Source of the DNA: Anoxybacterium sp963668245
Lineage (GTDB): Bacteria; Bacillota; Clostridia; Peptostreptococcales; Anaerovoracaceae
DNA: 64,000 bases
Assembly: GCA_963668245.2 (NCBI GenBank)
Contig: OY764195.2
Span: 2,108,001-2,172,000, forward strand
Direction of reading: 5' to 3'
The notes below the pieces were generated by a model. It was not told the origin of the DNA and did no database searches. It was given only the letters and a program-made list of their open reading frames with translations. Each line of letters starts with the position of its first letter. Position 1 is the first letter of the stretch. A program made the translations under genes and the position numbers. Of this stretch, positions 42,720 through 51,321 are shown piece by piece.

Positions 42720-44563
42720 AATGTTCCCTCCATTGGACAATTAGCCATCTGATTGACTCCGCATCCAATGCAATGTAATCGACAATCTACACTTTGAATT
42801 TCTTTTGTAGATTTGTCATTTTCTGATAGTAAAAACTCTTTTGTTACACCTGAATCAATGATATCCCATGGCAATACTTCATCAAATTCCCTTTGACGGT
42901 ATGCATAAAAATCACCATCTACTTTAGTATCTTCAAACGCCTGAAGCCACAAGTTATATTTAAAATGCTCTCTCCAACCATCAAATTTACAACCCAGCTC
43001 AACAGCTCTTTGTATGACTGGTCCAAGCCTTCTATCGCCTCTTGCAAAGACTGCTTCCATGTGGCTGGATTCTGTTTCGTGATAATGGAATGAGGCACCC
43101 TTGATTGTCCTAATTTTATCTTTAAGATAATAATGCTTTTCGCGAAATTGATTTTTTGTATTTTGCGGAAACCATTGAAACGGTGTATGCGCTTTTGGAA
43201 CAAAGTTTGAAACACTTACGGTAACATTAAAACGTCCTTTTTTGCCAGTAATTTTATAGCTAATGTCTGTAATGTTCTTAGCGATTTCTGCGATGCCATC
43301 CAAATCTGCTACAGTTTCAGTTGGAAGTCCAACCATGAAATACAGTTTGATATTAGTCCAACCAAGTTCAATCGCTTGTTCAACAGCATGATAGATATCC
43401 TGATCTGTGATTGACTTATTGATTACATCTCGAAGCCGTTGCGTACCAGCTTCTGGAGCAAAAGTCAAACCAGATTTTTTATAGCCTTGTATTTCAGCTA
43501 GTACATTGAATGAAAAGGAATCTAATCGAAGAGATGGTAATGACAAGGAAACGTTATTGTTCTTACAAACACCCATCAATTCAGAGACCAATGGTTCAAT
43601 CTCCGAGTGGTCACTGGTCGAGAGAGATAGAATCGATAGCTCTTCGTGTCCAGTCTCTTTTAACTGATTGTATGCTAGTTTTGCAATCACATCCTTAGAA
43701 CGCTCTCTTACGGGACGATAAATCATCCCTGCTTGGCAAAATCTACATCCACGAGTACAACCACGGAATATCTCAACTACAGCACGATCATGAACTGCTT
43801 CTACAAGAGGAACAATTGTTGCTTCTGGAAAATCTATAGTTTCTAGATTTTGTACGATCCTTTTTTCAATTGGATATGGTGCATCTTGATTTAACTTGAC
43901 CATCTCTTTCAAGGTACCATCTTCATGATAAGTTGGTTCGTAAAACTTTGGAACATAAATACCTTTGATTTGAGATAGCGCATTTAAAAAGGCATCTCTC
44001 CCTGCACCAGAATCCTTCCATATTTGATGAGCACTGCAAACTTCAGGTAGGATTTCTTCTCCGTCACCTATCATAAAGAAGTCCACAAAATCTGCTATCG
44101 GTTCAGGATTGAATGCACAAGGCCCCCCAGCAGCTATAAATGGATCCGTTTCATCACGATCACAACTTTTTACAGGAATGCCTCCTAGGTCAAGCATATT
44201 TATGATGTTGGTAAAAGACAATTCGTATTGAAGGGTAAAACCAAGGATATCAAGGTCTTTAACTGCCGATTTTGTTTCTAACGTAAAGAGTGGAAGTCCT
44301 GCTTTTCTTAAAAGCTCTTCCATGTCAGATGCTGGTGCAAATATACGTTCGCAATATACCCCTTCTAATCGATTTAAGATATGATAAATAATTTGCAATC
44401 CTAAATAGGACATGCCGATTTCATACGTATCAGGAAAAGCAAATCCAAATCGTGTATGGATATTTGATAATTCTTTTTTCGCGATATTCCATTCGCCACC
44501 TGTATATCGTCCTGGTTTTTCTACTTTCATATAAAGCTTTTCCAGTTGCTTTGTTAAAATCAT
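42716..44563 (-). CDS. TIGR03960 family B12-binding/radical SAM protein
   Basis: A 615-residue radical SAM enzyme of the TIGR03960 family. The N-terminal half resembles a B12-binding-like fold (FAFPDTYEIGMSYLGLQI); the radical SAM cluster site is CTRGCRFC near residues 268-275 in FRGCTRGCRFCQAGM. The C-terminal part holds cysteines (CRLHCIGCGVNQMANC) that could bind a second cluster. In many genomes this gene precedes DUF2344, rng and rplU; rng is not present here and rplU is 4 kb away across a terminator. The reaction is unknown. Confidence 0.92.
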   Translation of the reverse strand: MILTKQLEKLYMKVEKPGRYTGGEWNIAKKELSNIHTRFGFAFPDTYEIGMSYLGLQIIYHILNRLEGVYCERIFAPASDMEELLRKAGLPLFTLETKSAVKDLDILGFTLQYELSFTNIINMLDLGGIPVKSCDRDETDPFIAAGGPCAFNPEPIADFVDFFMIGDGEEILPEVCSAHQIWKDSGAGRDAFLNALSQIKGIYVPKFYEPTYHEDGTLKEMVKLNQDAPYPIEKRIVQNLETIDFPEATIVPLVEAVHDRAVVEIFRGCTRGCRFCQAGMIYRPVRERSKDVIAKLAYNQLKETGHEELSILSLSTSDHSEIEPLVSELMGVCKNNNVSLSLPSLRLDSFSFNVLAEIQGYKKSGLTFAPEAGTQRLRDVINKSITDQDIYHAVEQAIELGWTNIKLYFMVGLPTETVADLDGIAEIAKNITDISYKITGKKGRFNVTVSVSNFVPKAHTPFQWFPQNTKNQFREKHYYLKDKIRTIKGASFHYHETESSHMEAVFARGDRRLGPVIQRAVELGCKFDGWREHFKYNLWLQAFEDTKVDGDFYAYRQREFDEVLPWDIIDSGVTKEFLLSENDKSTKEIQSVDCRLHCIGCGVNQMANCPMEGTL

Positions 44564-44670
44564 AAAGTGCTCCGTTTCTTTTTTAATCTATTATTGAGTA
44601 ACCCCTCAAATTCATTTTTGCATATCTTTTACATAAGTAAAAAGGTGGTTCGGTGAATCAATGCTTCAAT

Positions 44671-45189
44671 TTACATCAGCGAATCGATAGATTGGTGAAT
44701 CAAGGTTTCTATCTTTACAATGAAATGTTTATTGTTTTCGATCCGCTCGGTAATACGTTTTAATGCTTCAGGATTGTCTTGAAACTTATCTAATACATAT
44801 TTCATACGAGCTTCGAGTCCAACATATTCATCCTCTTTTACTGTTCGATCTGCCAAACAAATAATATCAATCTCTTTGATGTCATCATCAAGATTGGTAT
44901 TAAAAAACATATGAGCTCGAATGATATCCGCCAATGCTTGGTATCCTAATGATAAAGCGATATCTGCTCCAATATCCCAATGCTTGTCTTCCACTCTTGC
45001 AATATCATGTAAAAGCCCCGCAGCTTGTATTAATTCAAGATCTAGATTCAGTCCATTTTGATTTAAAGCACTGCCAATTTTTAATGCAGTTTCAGTCACC
45101 TTTACGCTGTGACGAATCACATGCTCTGGTGTCTGGTGTTTTTTCAGCAATCCAAAACATTCTTCCCTAGACGGATTCTTATTAGACAT
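44671..45189 (-). CDS. HDIG-type HD-domain protein
   Basis: A 172-residue HD-superfamily hydrolase. Metal ligands are seen in VIRHSVKVTETAL (first His), AGLLHDIARVEDKHWDIGAD (HD pair and following His) and AHMFFN, ending with IICLADRTVKEDE (last Asp). The nucleotide substrate is unknown. GGGGAGA precedes the ATG. It is divergent from the XRE/S24-like gene, with a shared 180-bp regulatory region containing a 7-bp inverted repeat (ATTCTAT / ATAGAAT, 45259-45278). Confidence 0.85.
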   Translation of the reverse strand: MSNKNPSREECFGLLKKHQTPEHVIRHSVKVTETALKIGSALNQNGLNLDLELIQAAGLLHDIARVEDKHWDIGADIALSLGYQALADIIRAHMFFNTNLDDDIKEIDIICLADRTVKEDEYVGLEARMKYVLDKFQDNPEALKRITERIENNKHFIVKIETLIHQSIDSLM

Positions 45190-45288
45190 ATTTTTCTCCC
45201 CATGAAAGCAATGATTTCATTGATCTCGATTTTGATACACTCACTGAAATTCAATGATATTCTATTATATCATAGAATTGGACATCCA

Positions 45289-45317
45289 TTGACATTATTA
45301 TTACTTACTGATATAGT
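45289..45317 (+). promoter_or_regulatory. Predicted promoter of the XRE/S24-like regulator
   Basis: TTGACA (45289-45294) and TATAGT (45312-45317) with 17-bp spacing. The inverted repeat ATTCTAT-N6-ATAGAAT lies 11 bp upstream and could be an operator for autoregulation. Confidence 0.75.
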
Positions 45318-45371
45318 TAAATTATTACTCAACACGTATCAAATCAAGTAAAACAAAGGATGTGTGAAATA

Positions 45372-46133
45372 ATGACTTATGCAGAGATGTTGGATCGAAT
45401 GATTATCGAAAGCGAGCTATCACTACGTCAAATTTCAAAAATGTGTTTAGAATTTGATATTACGATTACCCCTTCTTATATTTCTCAGTTGAAAAATGGT
45501 AAACTACCACCTCCATCGCCAGAAGTTTCACTTGCTATCTCGAAAGTATGCAATAGCAAAAATCAATCCCAGTTGGTTTTTCAAGGATATATGGAAAAAG
45601 CACCAGAAGTGATTAAAGAATATATGTTAGCCTCTTCTCAGTTAAATCGCTTGATGCTTGAATCTCTTTATAGAGAACAGAACAACGCAATCTCAAATGA
45701 AGCACTTGAATACCTAAAAAACCTAGACATTCTGTCATCCTTAGAGATGTCTTCTAGATATATCAATTCAGATGAAAAAATTGACACAGCAGAGCTAATT
45801 CGAGAAATTACACTATCTAGTGGAGGTGCCAGCAAAGTACAAGAAAAAGGTGATATGATAAACTTTTTCTTAGGAGATAATTCCTTTCATCCGACGATAC
45901 CAATTCACTCATATGTTTATATCTTACCGACAAAAATTGACTTGCTTAAGGAACGAGATATTATAGCTCTTTATCCACAAAACAGAAGACAAGCAACCTT
46001 GCGTAGGGTTTTTTTTACAGATAACAAGATTCTGTTAATTCCAGAAGATAAATCTTTTCCAATTTTTATGATAGATCAATTTTCGGATATTGACTATATT
46101 GGCAAAGTAGTATCATATAAGGTGGACTTATAA
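45372..46133 (+). CDS. XRE-type regulator with S24/LexA-like C-terminal domain
   Basis: A 253-residue protein. The N-terminal part has an XRE-like helix-turn-helix (LSLRQISKMCLEFDITITPS, then YISQLKNGKLPPPSP, residues 17-50). The C-terminal 85 residues fit the S24/LexA peptidase fold: NSFHPTIPIHS matches the DSMxPTI segment with the nucleophile Ser171, while the catalytic Lys in the TLKRV segment is Arg211 (ATLRRVFF), followed by LLIPEDKSFP and YIGKVVSY. Self-cleavage is therefore doubtful. ATG at 45372 is favoured over 45360, whose ribosome site would have no spacing. Its targets and trigger are unknown. Confidence 0.8.
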   Translation: MTYAEMLDRMIIESELSLRQISKMCLEFDITITPSYISQLKNGKLPPPSPEVSLAISKVCNSKNQSQLVFQGYMEKAPEVIKEYMLASSQLNRLMLESLYREQNNAISNEALEYLKNLDILSSLEMSSRYINSDEKIDTAELIREITLSSGGASKVQEKGDMINFFLGDNSFHPTIPIHSYVYILPTKIDLLKERDIIALYPQNRRQATLRRVFFTDNKILLIPEDKSFPIFMIDQFSDIDYIGKVVSYKVDL

Positions 46134-46161
46134 TCACAACTTAGCTGAAATATACAAAGAA

Positions 46162-46187
46162 AAAGCCTTTGCGTTTGCAGAGGCTTT
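46162..46187. terminator. Bidirectional terminator between the regulator and obgE
   Basis: An 11-bp stem with one wobble (AAAGCCTTTGC / GCAGAGGCTTT) and a 4-nt loop, between convergent genes, with A/T runs on both sides. Confidence 0.85.
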
Positions 46188-46260
46188 ATTCGTATGTGCT
46201 AGATGTACACGTGATTTCGTTTGTTTTGTTATTAAAACATCTGGTTGCTTTTCTCTTAGA

Positions 46261-47553
46261 TTAGAACTCATCAAAGTATTCAAATTCATAATTAAATACT
46301 CTTATGGTATCTCCCTCGTCTAGCCCCATCTCTTTCAACTTTTCAATCACGCCTTTTTTCTCGATATATTTATATAGATATCGTAAAGATCCCATGTCGT
46401 TAAAGTTTGTGGAGTTGAATATTTTTAGCAGTTGCTTTCCTTCTAAAACATAAACACTGCCTTCTTTTGAAATTTCAATATCGCGATACGTAGGGTCCTC
46501 TTGATCTTTTTCAAAGTCATATAATTCGTATTGCTCTTCTTCTTTTGGTTCTGCTTCTATTCGATTGAGTTCAGCTGCGACAGCTGACATTAATTCATGG
46601 ACACCTTGGTTAATTGGGGCACAAATAGGAAAAATTCGATATCCCTTTTCTTCCACATGGTTTTTGAATGCGATATATCTCTCATCGTCTTCTTCGATCA
46701 TGTCCATTTTATTGGCTGCTACAATCTGTGGTTTTTGCAGCATTTTTTCTCCAAAAGAAGAAAGCTCATGATTAATTTTGTCAAAATCTTCGATTGGATT
46801 TCTACCTTCTGATCCAGATACATCAACAACATGAATCAGTACCTTTGTTCTTTCAACATGTTTTAAAAAGTCTAGACCCAAACCAGCACCTGTATGTGCA
46901 CCTTCGATTAGTCCAGGGATGTCAGCCATAACAAAGCTTGTATCGTAAACTTCTACAACACCTAAATTTGGTGTGATTGTTGTAAAATGATAATTTGCAA
47001 TCTTTGGGTTAGCACTAGTACTTACTGAAAGTAATGTTGATTTTCCAACGTTTGGAAATCCAAGAAGACCAACATCTGCGATTAGTTTTAATTCTAATAG
47101 TACATTTCTGCTTTGGGCAAAGCCCCCAGCTTCTGCAAAGTTTGGTGCTTGTCTAACGGAATTTTTGAAATGAACGTTCCCCTTACCGCCTTTGCCACCC
47201 CTGGCTGCGATGAACTGATCTCCATCGTTGACAAGGTCCATCATCACAAGACCGCTTTCTTCATCTATAACAATGGTTCCTGGTGGTACTTTGATTACCA
47301 AGTCTTCCCCTTTTTTTCCAAATCGGTTGTATTTCATTCCATTTTGGCCATTTTCAGCTTCATATTTTCTTTTATATCTAAAATCCATAAGCGTACGAAG
47401 ATTGTTATCAGCTTGAAAAATTACATTTCCACCTTTACCGCCATCTCCACCGTTTGGGCCACCTTCTGGTACGAAGGGTTCTCTTCGAAAGGATACACAG
47501 CCATCGCCGCCTTTTCCAGATTGAATCGTTATTTTAGCTCTATCTACAAACAT
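46261..47553 (-). CDS. obgE: Obg family GTPase ObgE/CgtA
   Basis: A ribosome-associated GTPase acting in 50S assembly and stress control. The 430-residue protein has the glycine-rich Obg fold (GKGGDGCVSFRREPFVPEGG, residues 1-158), the G domain with GFPNVGKSTLL near 165-175, the ADIPGLIEGA switch and the NKMD base motif, and the C-terminal OCT domain ending VFNYEFEYFDEF. AGGAGGTG precedes the ATG. It follows rpmA after a terminator-like hairpin, the conserved rplU-rpmA-obgE order. Confidence 0.97.
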   Translation of the reverse strand: MFVDRAKITIQSGKGGDGCVSFRREPFVPEGGPNGGDGGKGGNVIFQADNNLRTLMDFRYKRKYEAENGQNGMKYNRFGKKGEDLVIKVPPGTIVIDEESGLVMMDLVNDGDQFIAARGGKGGKGNVHFKNSVRQAPNFAEAGGFAQSRNVLLELKLIADVGLLGFPNVGKSTLLSVSTSANPKIANYHFTTITPNLGVVEVYDTSFVMADIPGLIEGAHTGAGLGLDFLKHVERTKVLIHVVDVSGSEGRNPIEDFDKINHELSSFGEKMLQKPQIVAANKMDMIEEDDERYIAFKNHVEEKGYRIFPICAPINQGVHELMSAVAAELNRIEAEPKEEEQYELYDFEKDQEDPTYRDIEISKEGSVYVLEGKQLLKIFNSTNFNDMGSLRYLYKYIEKKGVIEKLKEMGLDEGDTIRVFNYEFEYFDEF

Positions 47554-47650
47554 GGTTTCACCTCCTAATTATATTTCCCCTTTATTTCTCGTTTTCTCTT
47601 CCCAAACGAATCGTTAATTCCACTTGCCCTTTTTATCATATAGCTAAAAC

Positions 47651-47677
47651 AAGCCCCTATAATAAATATAGGGGCTT
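47651..47677 (-). terminator. Terminator or attenuator between rpmA and obgE
   Basis: A perfect 11-bp stem AAGCCCCTATA (47651-47661) / TATAGGGGCTT (47667-47677) with a 5-nt loop, followed on the minus strand by GTTTTAG. Ribosomal-protein transcripts may end here, with partial read-through into obgE. Confidence 0.87.
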
Positions 47678-47689
47678 AATTTTTTAGAA

Positions 47690-47950
47690 TTATGCTTCTT
47701 TTGGATAAACGCTTACTTTCTTTCTTGTTTTATCATATCTCTCGAACTTTACAGCTCCATCGATTTTTGCAAATAAAGTATCGTCTCCGCCAATTCCTAC
47801 ATTGTTTCCGGGATGAAATTTAGTCCCTCTTTGTCTAACCAGAATGCTGCCAGCGCTTACATACTGACCATCTGCTCTTTTCACTCCAAGTCGTTTCGAC
47901 TCACTATCTCGACCATTCTTAGAGCTACCTACTCCCTTTTTACTTGCCAT
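47690..47950 (-). CDS. rpmA: 50S ribosomal protein L27 without N-terminal extension
   Basis: An 86-residue L27 (bL27), which reaches the peptidyl-transferase centre with its N-terminus. It starts directly as MASKKGVGSSKNGRDSESKR. Most Bacillota make a precursor with about nine extra residues ending in FF or FA that the protease Prp removes. Here the ATG has AAGGAGGTG 6 bp upstream and an in-frame TAG lies two codons before it, so no extension can be encoded. The prp gene normally found between rplU and rpmA is absent: only 54 bp separate them. Confidence 0.97.
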   Translation of the reverse strand: MASKKGVGSSKNGRDSESKRLGVKRADGQYVSAGSILVRQRGTKFHPGNNVGIGGDDTLFAKIDGAVKFERYDKTRKKVSVYPKEA

Positions 47951-48004
47951 AGACTACACCTCCTTTTTCCCTGTGCTGTCTCTGCTTTATGTGAATGCTA
48001 AAAA

Positions 48005-48514
48005 CTACTCAGCGTCTTTAGCTTCAGCTTCTTTAGCTACTTTTGTTGTTTTTTTAGCTGCAGGTTTTTTTGCTTTTTCGTCTGTGCCTTCTGTAGCTTT
48101 TTTAGTAGTAGTTTTTTTCTTAGCAGGTGCTTTAACTTCAGCGTCAGCTGTAGTTACTTCAACTGCAGGTTTTTCAACTACTTTTTTTGCTGCTGGTTTT
48201 CCATCAGCTGACAAGGATTCAATTTTAACCATTGTATATGGCTGTCTGTGTCCTTGCTTCTTTCTGTAGTCCTTCTTGGATTTGTATTTGAAGATGATAA
48301 CCTTTTCACCTTTACCATTTTCAACTACAGTTCCATAAACTTTAGCTGCTTCTACCACTGGAGAACCAACTTGAACTGTTTCACCGTCGCTCATCAACAA
48401 TACTTTGTCAAACGCGATGTCATCACCAGCTGTTACATTCAGCTTTTCGATGGTAATAACGTCACCTTCCTGTACTCTATACTGCTTTCCGCCGGTTTCA
48501 ATTACTGCATACAT
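48005..48514 (-). CDS. rplU: 50S ribosomal protein L21 with long basic C-terminal tail
   Basis: bL21 binds 23S rRNA and L20 in the large subunit. Residues 1-103 are a normal L21 (MYAVIETGGKQYRVQEGD through KKQGHRQPYTMVKIESL). A further 66 residues follow, almost only Lys, Ala, Thr, Glu and Val, in AAKK/PAKKKTTTKK-type repeats ending EAEAKDAE. Usual length is about 100-105. There is no stop or frame break at the expected end, and the tail is followed by rpmA 54 bp later. The tail is likely disordered and basic; its role is unknown. Confidence 0.96.
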   Translation of the reverse strand: MYAVIETGGKQYRVQEGDVITIEKLNVTAGDDIAFDKVLLMSDGETVQVGSPVVEAAKVYGTVVENGKGEKVIIFKYKSKKDYRKKQGHRQPYTMVKIESLSADGKPAAKKVVEKPAVEVTTADAEVKAPAKKKTTTKKATEGTDEKAKKPAAKKTTKVAKEAEAKDAE

Positions 48515-48598
48515 ATTCTTCTTTACCTCCTCTATCCAGTCTCGCCATTAAGGGTAAGCATATTGCTTTTACAAGAACCCATTCTGAGCGGCTTACAG
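48515..48598 (-). ncRNA. L21 leader (ribosomal protein autoregulatory element)
   Basis: The untranslated leader of rplU holds, on the minus strand, CCGCTCAGAATGGG, then a hairpin with AAGCA/TGCTT inside GGGT/ACCC (48552-48580), then CCCTTAATGGCGAGACTGG before the AGGAGGT ribosome site. This order resembles the Bacillota L21 leader family as I remember it, thought to mediate feedback by L21. Assignment is by eye. Confidence 0.6.
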
Positions 48599-48604
48599 TG
48601 ATAC

Positions 48605-48633
48605 ATGATATCACACAACACAATCAATGTCAA
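48605..48633 (-). promoter_or_regulatory. Predicted promoter of rplU-rpmA
   Basis: On the minus strand TTGACA (complement of 48628-48633) and TATCAT (complement of 48605-48610) are spaced by 17 bp, giving a leader of roughly 80 nt before rplU. Confidence 0.82.
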
Positions 48634-48722
48634 TCGCAATCCTTTGTTTTTTTGCTTACAATTCCTTTTGCTTAATTCCCAATTTATTCCTTATGAATGA
48701 TTCTTAGAGAATTGGAAAGGCT

Positions 48723-49769
48723 TTACTCGTCTTCTAAAATAACACCGTCTTCATCAACCTTCATAGGCGCAGCTTGTTTGATACTACTCATTAAACGCTC
48801 TTCAATTTGAGCCATGATATCTTTATTGCCTCCCAAGAAATTTTTCACGTTTTCTCGACCTTGTCCTATTCGATCTCCGTTAAAACTATACCAAGAACCA
48901 GCTTTTTCAACAATTTTAGCTTCAACAGCACAGTCAAGAACGTCGCCTTCTCTAGAAATACCATGACCGTACATAATGTCAAATTCAGCTTGTTTAAATG
49001 GAGGTGCAACTTTATTCTTTACGACCTTGACACGGGTTCTGCTACCCAAGACACTATCTCCTGATTTGATACTTTCAATCTTACGAACATCAAGCCGCAT
49101 AGAAGCGTAGAATTTCAAGGCTCGACCACCTGTAGTGACTTCCGGGTTACCAAACATGACACCAACTTTTTCACGTAATTGATTGATAAAAATGGCTGAT
49201 GTATTTGATTTATTAATTGCTCCTGCAAGTTTTCTCAATGCTTGTGACATGAGACGTGCTTGAAGGCCAACATGGCTGTCTCCCATTTCACCTTGAATTT
49301 CAGCTCTCGGTACTAGTGCAGCAACTGAGTCAACGACGATAATATCGATGGCATTACTTCGAACGAGCATTTCGCAAATCTCTAAAGCCTGCTCTCCAGT
49401 GTCTGGTTGAGAAACGATTAATTCGTTTACATCTACGCCAAGATTTCTAGCATATTCAGGATCAAGAGCATGCTCAGCATCGATAAATGCTGCTTTCCCA
49501 CCTGCTTTTTGTGCTTCGGCAATGATATGCAGCGTCAAGGTTGTCTTACCTGAGGACTCTGGTCCATAGATTTCAATAATTCTTCCACGAGGAACGCCAC
49601 CTATACCAGTAGCAATGTCCAAGCTAACCGCACCAGTAGAAATTGCTTCAATGCTTAGATTGGCTTCTCCGCTACCCAGCTTCATAATAGCACCTTTTCC
49701 AAATTGCTTTTGTATTTGGAGCATTGCAGCTTCTAGTGCCTTATCTTTATCCTCTTTGTTGATACCCAT
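48723..49769 (-). CDS. recA: Recombinase RecA
   Basis: RecA forms filaments on single-stranded DNA, performs strand exchange and triggers LexA cleavage. The 348-residue protein is standard: Walker A GPESSGKTT near 68-76, the VDSVAALVPRAEIQGEMGD segment, loop L2 in INQLREKVGVMFGNPEVTTG, and an acidic C-terminal end (DEDGVILEDE). GGGAGGATATTC precedes the ATG. It has its own promoter and a LexA box, directly after the cinA terminator. Confidence 0.98.
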   Translation of the reverse strand: MGINKEDKDKALEAAMLQIQKQFGKGAIMKLGSGEANLSIEAISTGAVSLDIATGIGGVPRGRIIEIYGPESSGKTTLTLHIIAEAQKAGGKAAFIDAEHALDPEYARNLGVDVNELIVSQPDTGEQALEICEMLVRSNAIDIIVVDSVAALVPRAEIQGEMGDSHVGLQARLMSQALRKLAGAINKSNTSAIFINQLREKVGVMFGNPEVTTGGRALKFYASMRLDVRKIESIKSGDSVLGSRTRVKVVKNKVAPPFKQAEFDIMYGHGISREGDVLDCAVEAKIVEKAGSWYSFNGDRIGQGRENVKNFLGGNKDIMAQIEERLMSSIKQAAPMKVDEDGVILEDE

Positions 49770-49812
49770 GAATATCCTCCCATATTTATCTTATAAATTA
49801 AATTCCAAAAAA

Positions 49813-49860
49813 GAACATTTGTTCTACGCTCATCATAATATATTTTTTTGGATTGGTCAA
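49813..49860 (-). promoter_or_regulatory. recA promoter with LexA (DinR) box
   Basis: On the minus strand TTGACC (complement of 49855-49860), a 17-bp spacer and TATGAT (complement of 49832-49837) form the promoter. The perfect palindromic-type box GAACAAATGTTC (49813-49824, read on the minus strand) lies 8 bp downstream of the -10, where LexA would block transcription. The same 12 bases occur at 24162. Confidence 0.9.
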
Positions 49861-49875
49861 GTGCTATTTTGTATG

Positions 49876-49918
49876 AAAAAGGAGCAATATGGTAAATAAT
49901 ACCATAAATTACTCCTTT
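49876..49918 (-). terminator. Rho-independent terminator after cinA
   Basis: An interrupted stem AAAGGAG (49878-49884) / CTCCTTT (49912-49918) with an inner ATGGTA / TACCAT stem, followed on the minus strand by TTTT. It separates cinA from the recA promoter. Confidence 0.85.
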
Positions 49919-49987
49919 CGTAAAGCATTATTGATGATTCCGTTCCGATTTCTAATTGTTTCATTGATGGACTGGGTGTAGCCAATC

Positions 49988-51235
49988 TTACTGTGTCAGA
50001 CTTTCATCAATCATGTGATTGATCATATCCAGCATACACAATACCGTATAGTTTCTATTCCATTTTCTGTTGATATTTCGAATAAGGAATTCTTTACATA
50101 CTCTCCTTTGGTCGAAGATCGCACAGATATAAATCAGACCTACTGGCTTTTCTGCCGAACCACCATCTGGACCGGCAATGCCTGTTACTGAGATACAAAG
50201 ACGTGACCCAGAAGCTTTCTTTAATCCTTCTGCCATTTCTATGGCAGTTTCTTCGCTGACAGCACCAAATTGATTTAATGTTTTTTCTTGAACCCCTAGT
50301 TCATCCATCTTAGCTCGATTGCTATATGTTACAATTCCACGATCAAAAACCGCTGATATTCCGGGCACATCCACCATAGTTTGCGCGAACATACCACCAG
50401 TACAAGATTCAGCACAGGAGAAAGAAATCTGATTTTCTAATAGCTTTTTTCCTACTACTTGATAGAGTTCTTCATCATCATAACTATAGATGAATTGCCC
50501 GACCTTTTGATCCACATTGTATATCATCTGAGTTACAGCATCTTTTGCTTCATTGAGCGTCTTCCTCTTTGATGTGATTCGTAGGCAAGCTTCACCTTCT
50601 TTTGCATAAGTAGCTAACGTAGGGTCAGTTTGACCATCGATCCATTCTTGTAATGAAGACTCTAACATTGATTCGCCAATCCCAAATGTTCGAAGCATCT
50701 GATAGTATATCACGTCCTCGGATTTGGATTCTAAATATGGACAAACACTTCGCTGAAACATTCTAGTCATTTCTCTCGGAGGACCAGGAAGACAAATAAT
50801 AATTTTTCCATTCTCTTCTAATGCAAATCCAGGGGCAGTTCCCGCATCGTTATCAAAGACAATTGATCTGGATGGAAGGTATGCTTGTTTTTTATTGTTT
50901 TCTGTCATTTCTCGATTGATCTTCTCAAAAAAAACTGTAATTTGGTTTAAAATATCTTCATTTAAAACCAAATGATCGTGTAATACTTCTGCAGCAATTT
51001 CTTTTGTTAAATCATCTTGTGTTGGTCCTAATCCACCCGTTGTAATAATCAAGTCACAGTCTGTAAATGCTTGACGAATCATTTCTGCAAGCCGTAGGGG
51101 GTTATCTCCTACTGTATAGTGATACATGACATCAATTCCCAGTAAATTTAGGTTTTGAGATAGAAAAACGGAATTTGTATTTGTAATTTGTCCAAATAGC
51201 AATTCGGTACCTACACTTAATATGGCTGATTTCAT
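49988..51235 (-). CDS. cinA: CinA family nicotinamide-nucleotide amidase
   Basis: A 415-residue two-domain protein. The N-terminal MoaB/MogA-like domain (AILSVGTELLFGQITNTNS, TTGGLGPTQDDLTKE, CLPGPPREM) hydrolyses ADP-ribose-type pyrophosphates in characterised homologues; the C-terminal domain (SCAESCTGG, SVTGIAGPDGGSAEKPVGL) is the nicotinamide mononucleotide deamidase. The ATG at 51235 is chosen over a GTG three codons upstream because AAGAAG has proper spacing. Gene order pgsA-cinA-recA is conserved in Bacillota. Confidence 0.95.
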   Translation of the reverse strand: MKSAILSVGTELLFGQITNTNSVFLSQNLNLLGIDVMYHYTVGDNPLRLAEMIRQAFTDCDLIITTGGLGPTQDDLTKEIAAEVLHDHLVLNEDILNQITVFFEKINREMTENNKKQAYLPSRSIVFDNDAGTAPGFALEENGKIIICLPGPPREMTRMFQRSVCPYLESKSEDVIYYQMLRTFGIGESMLESSLQEWIDGQTDPTLATYAKEGEACLRITSKRKTLNEAKDAVTQMIYNVDQKVGQFIYSYDDEELYQVVGKKLLENQISFSCAESCTGGMFAQTMVDVPGISAVFDRGIVTYSNRAKMDELGVQEKTLNQFGAVSEETAIEMAEGLKKASGSRLCISVTGIAGPDGGSAEKPVGLIYICAIFDQRRVCKEFLIRNINRKWNRNYTVLCMLDMINHMIDESLTQ

Positions 51236-51321
51236 CTTTGTCACTTCTTTCTTTATTTCGTTCCATTCATTTCATAAGGGAATGGATATTTACTACTCTT
51301 TATCAAGCGGAATCTTCCAAG

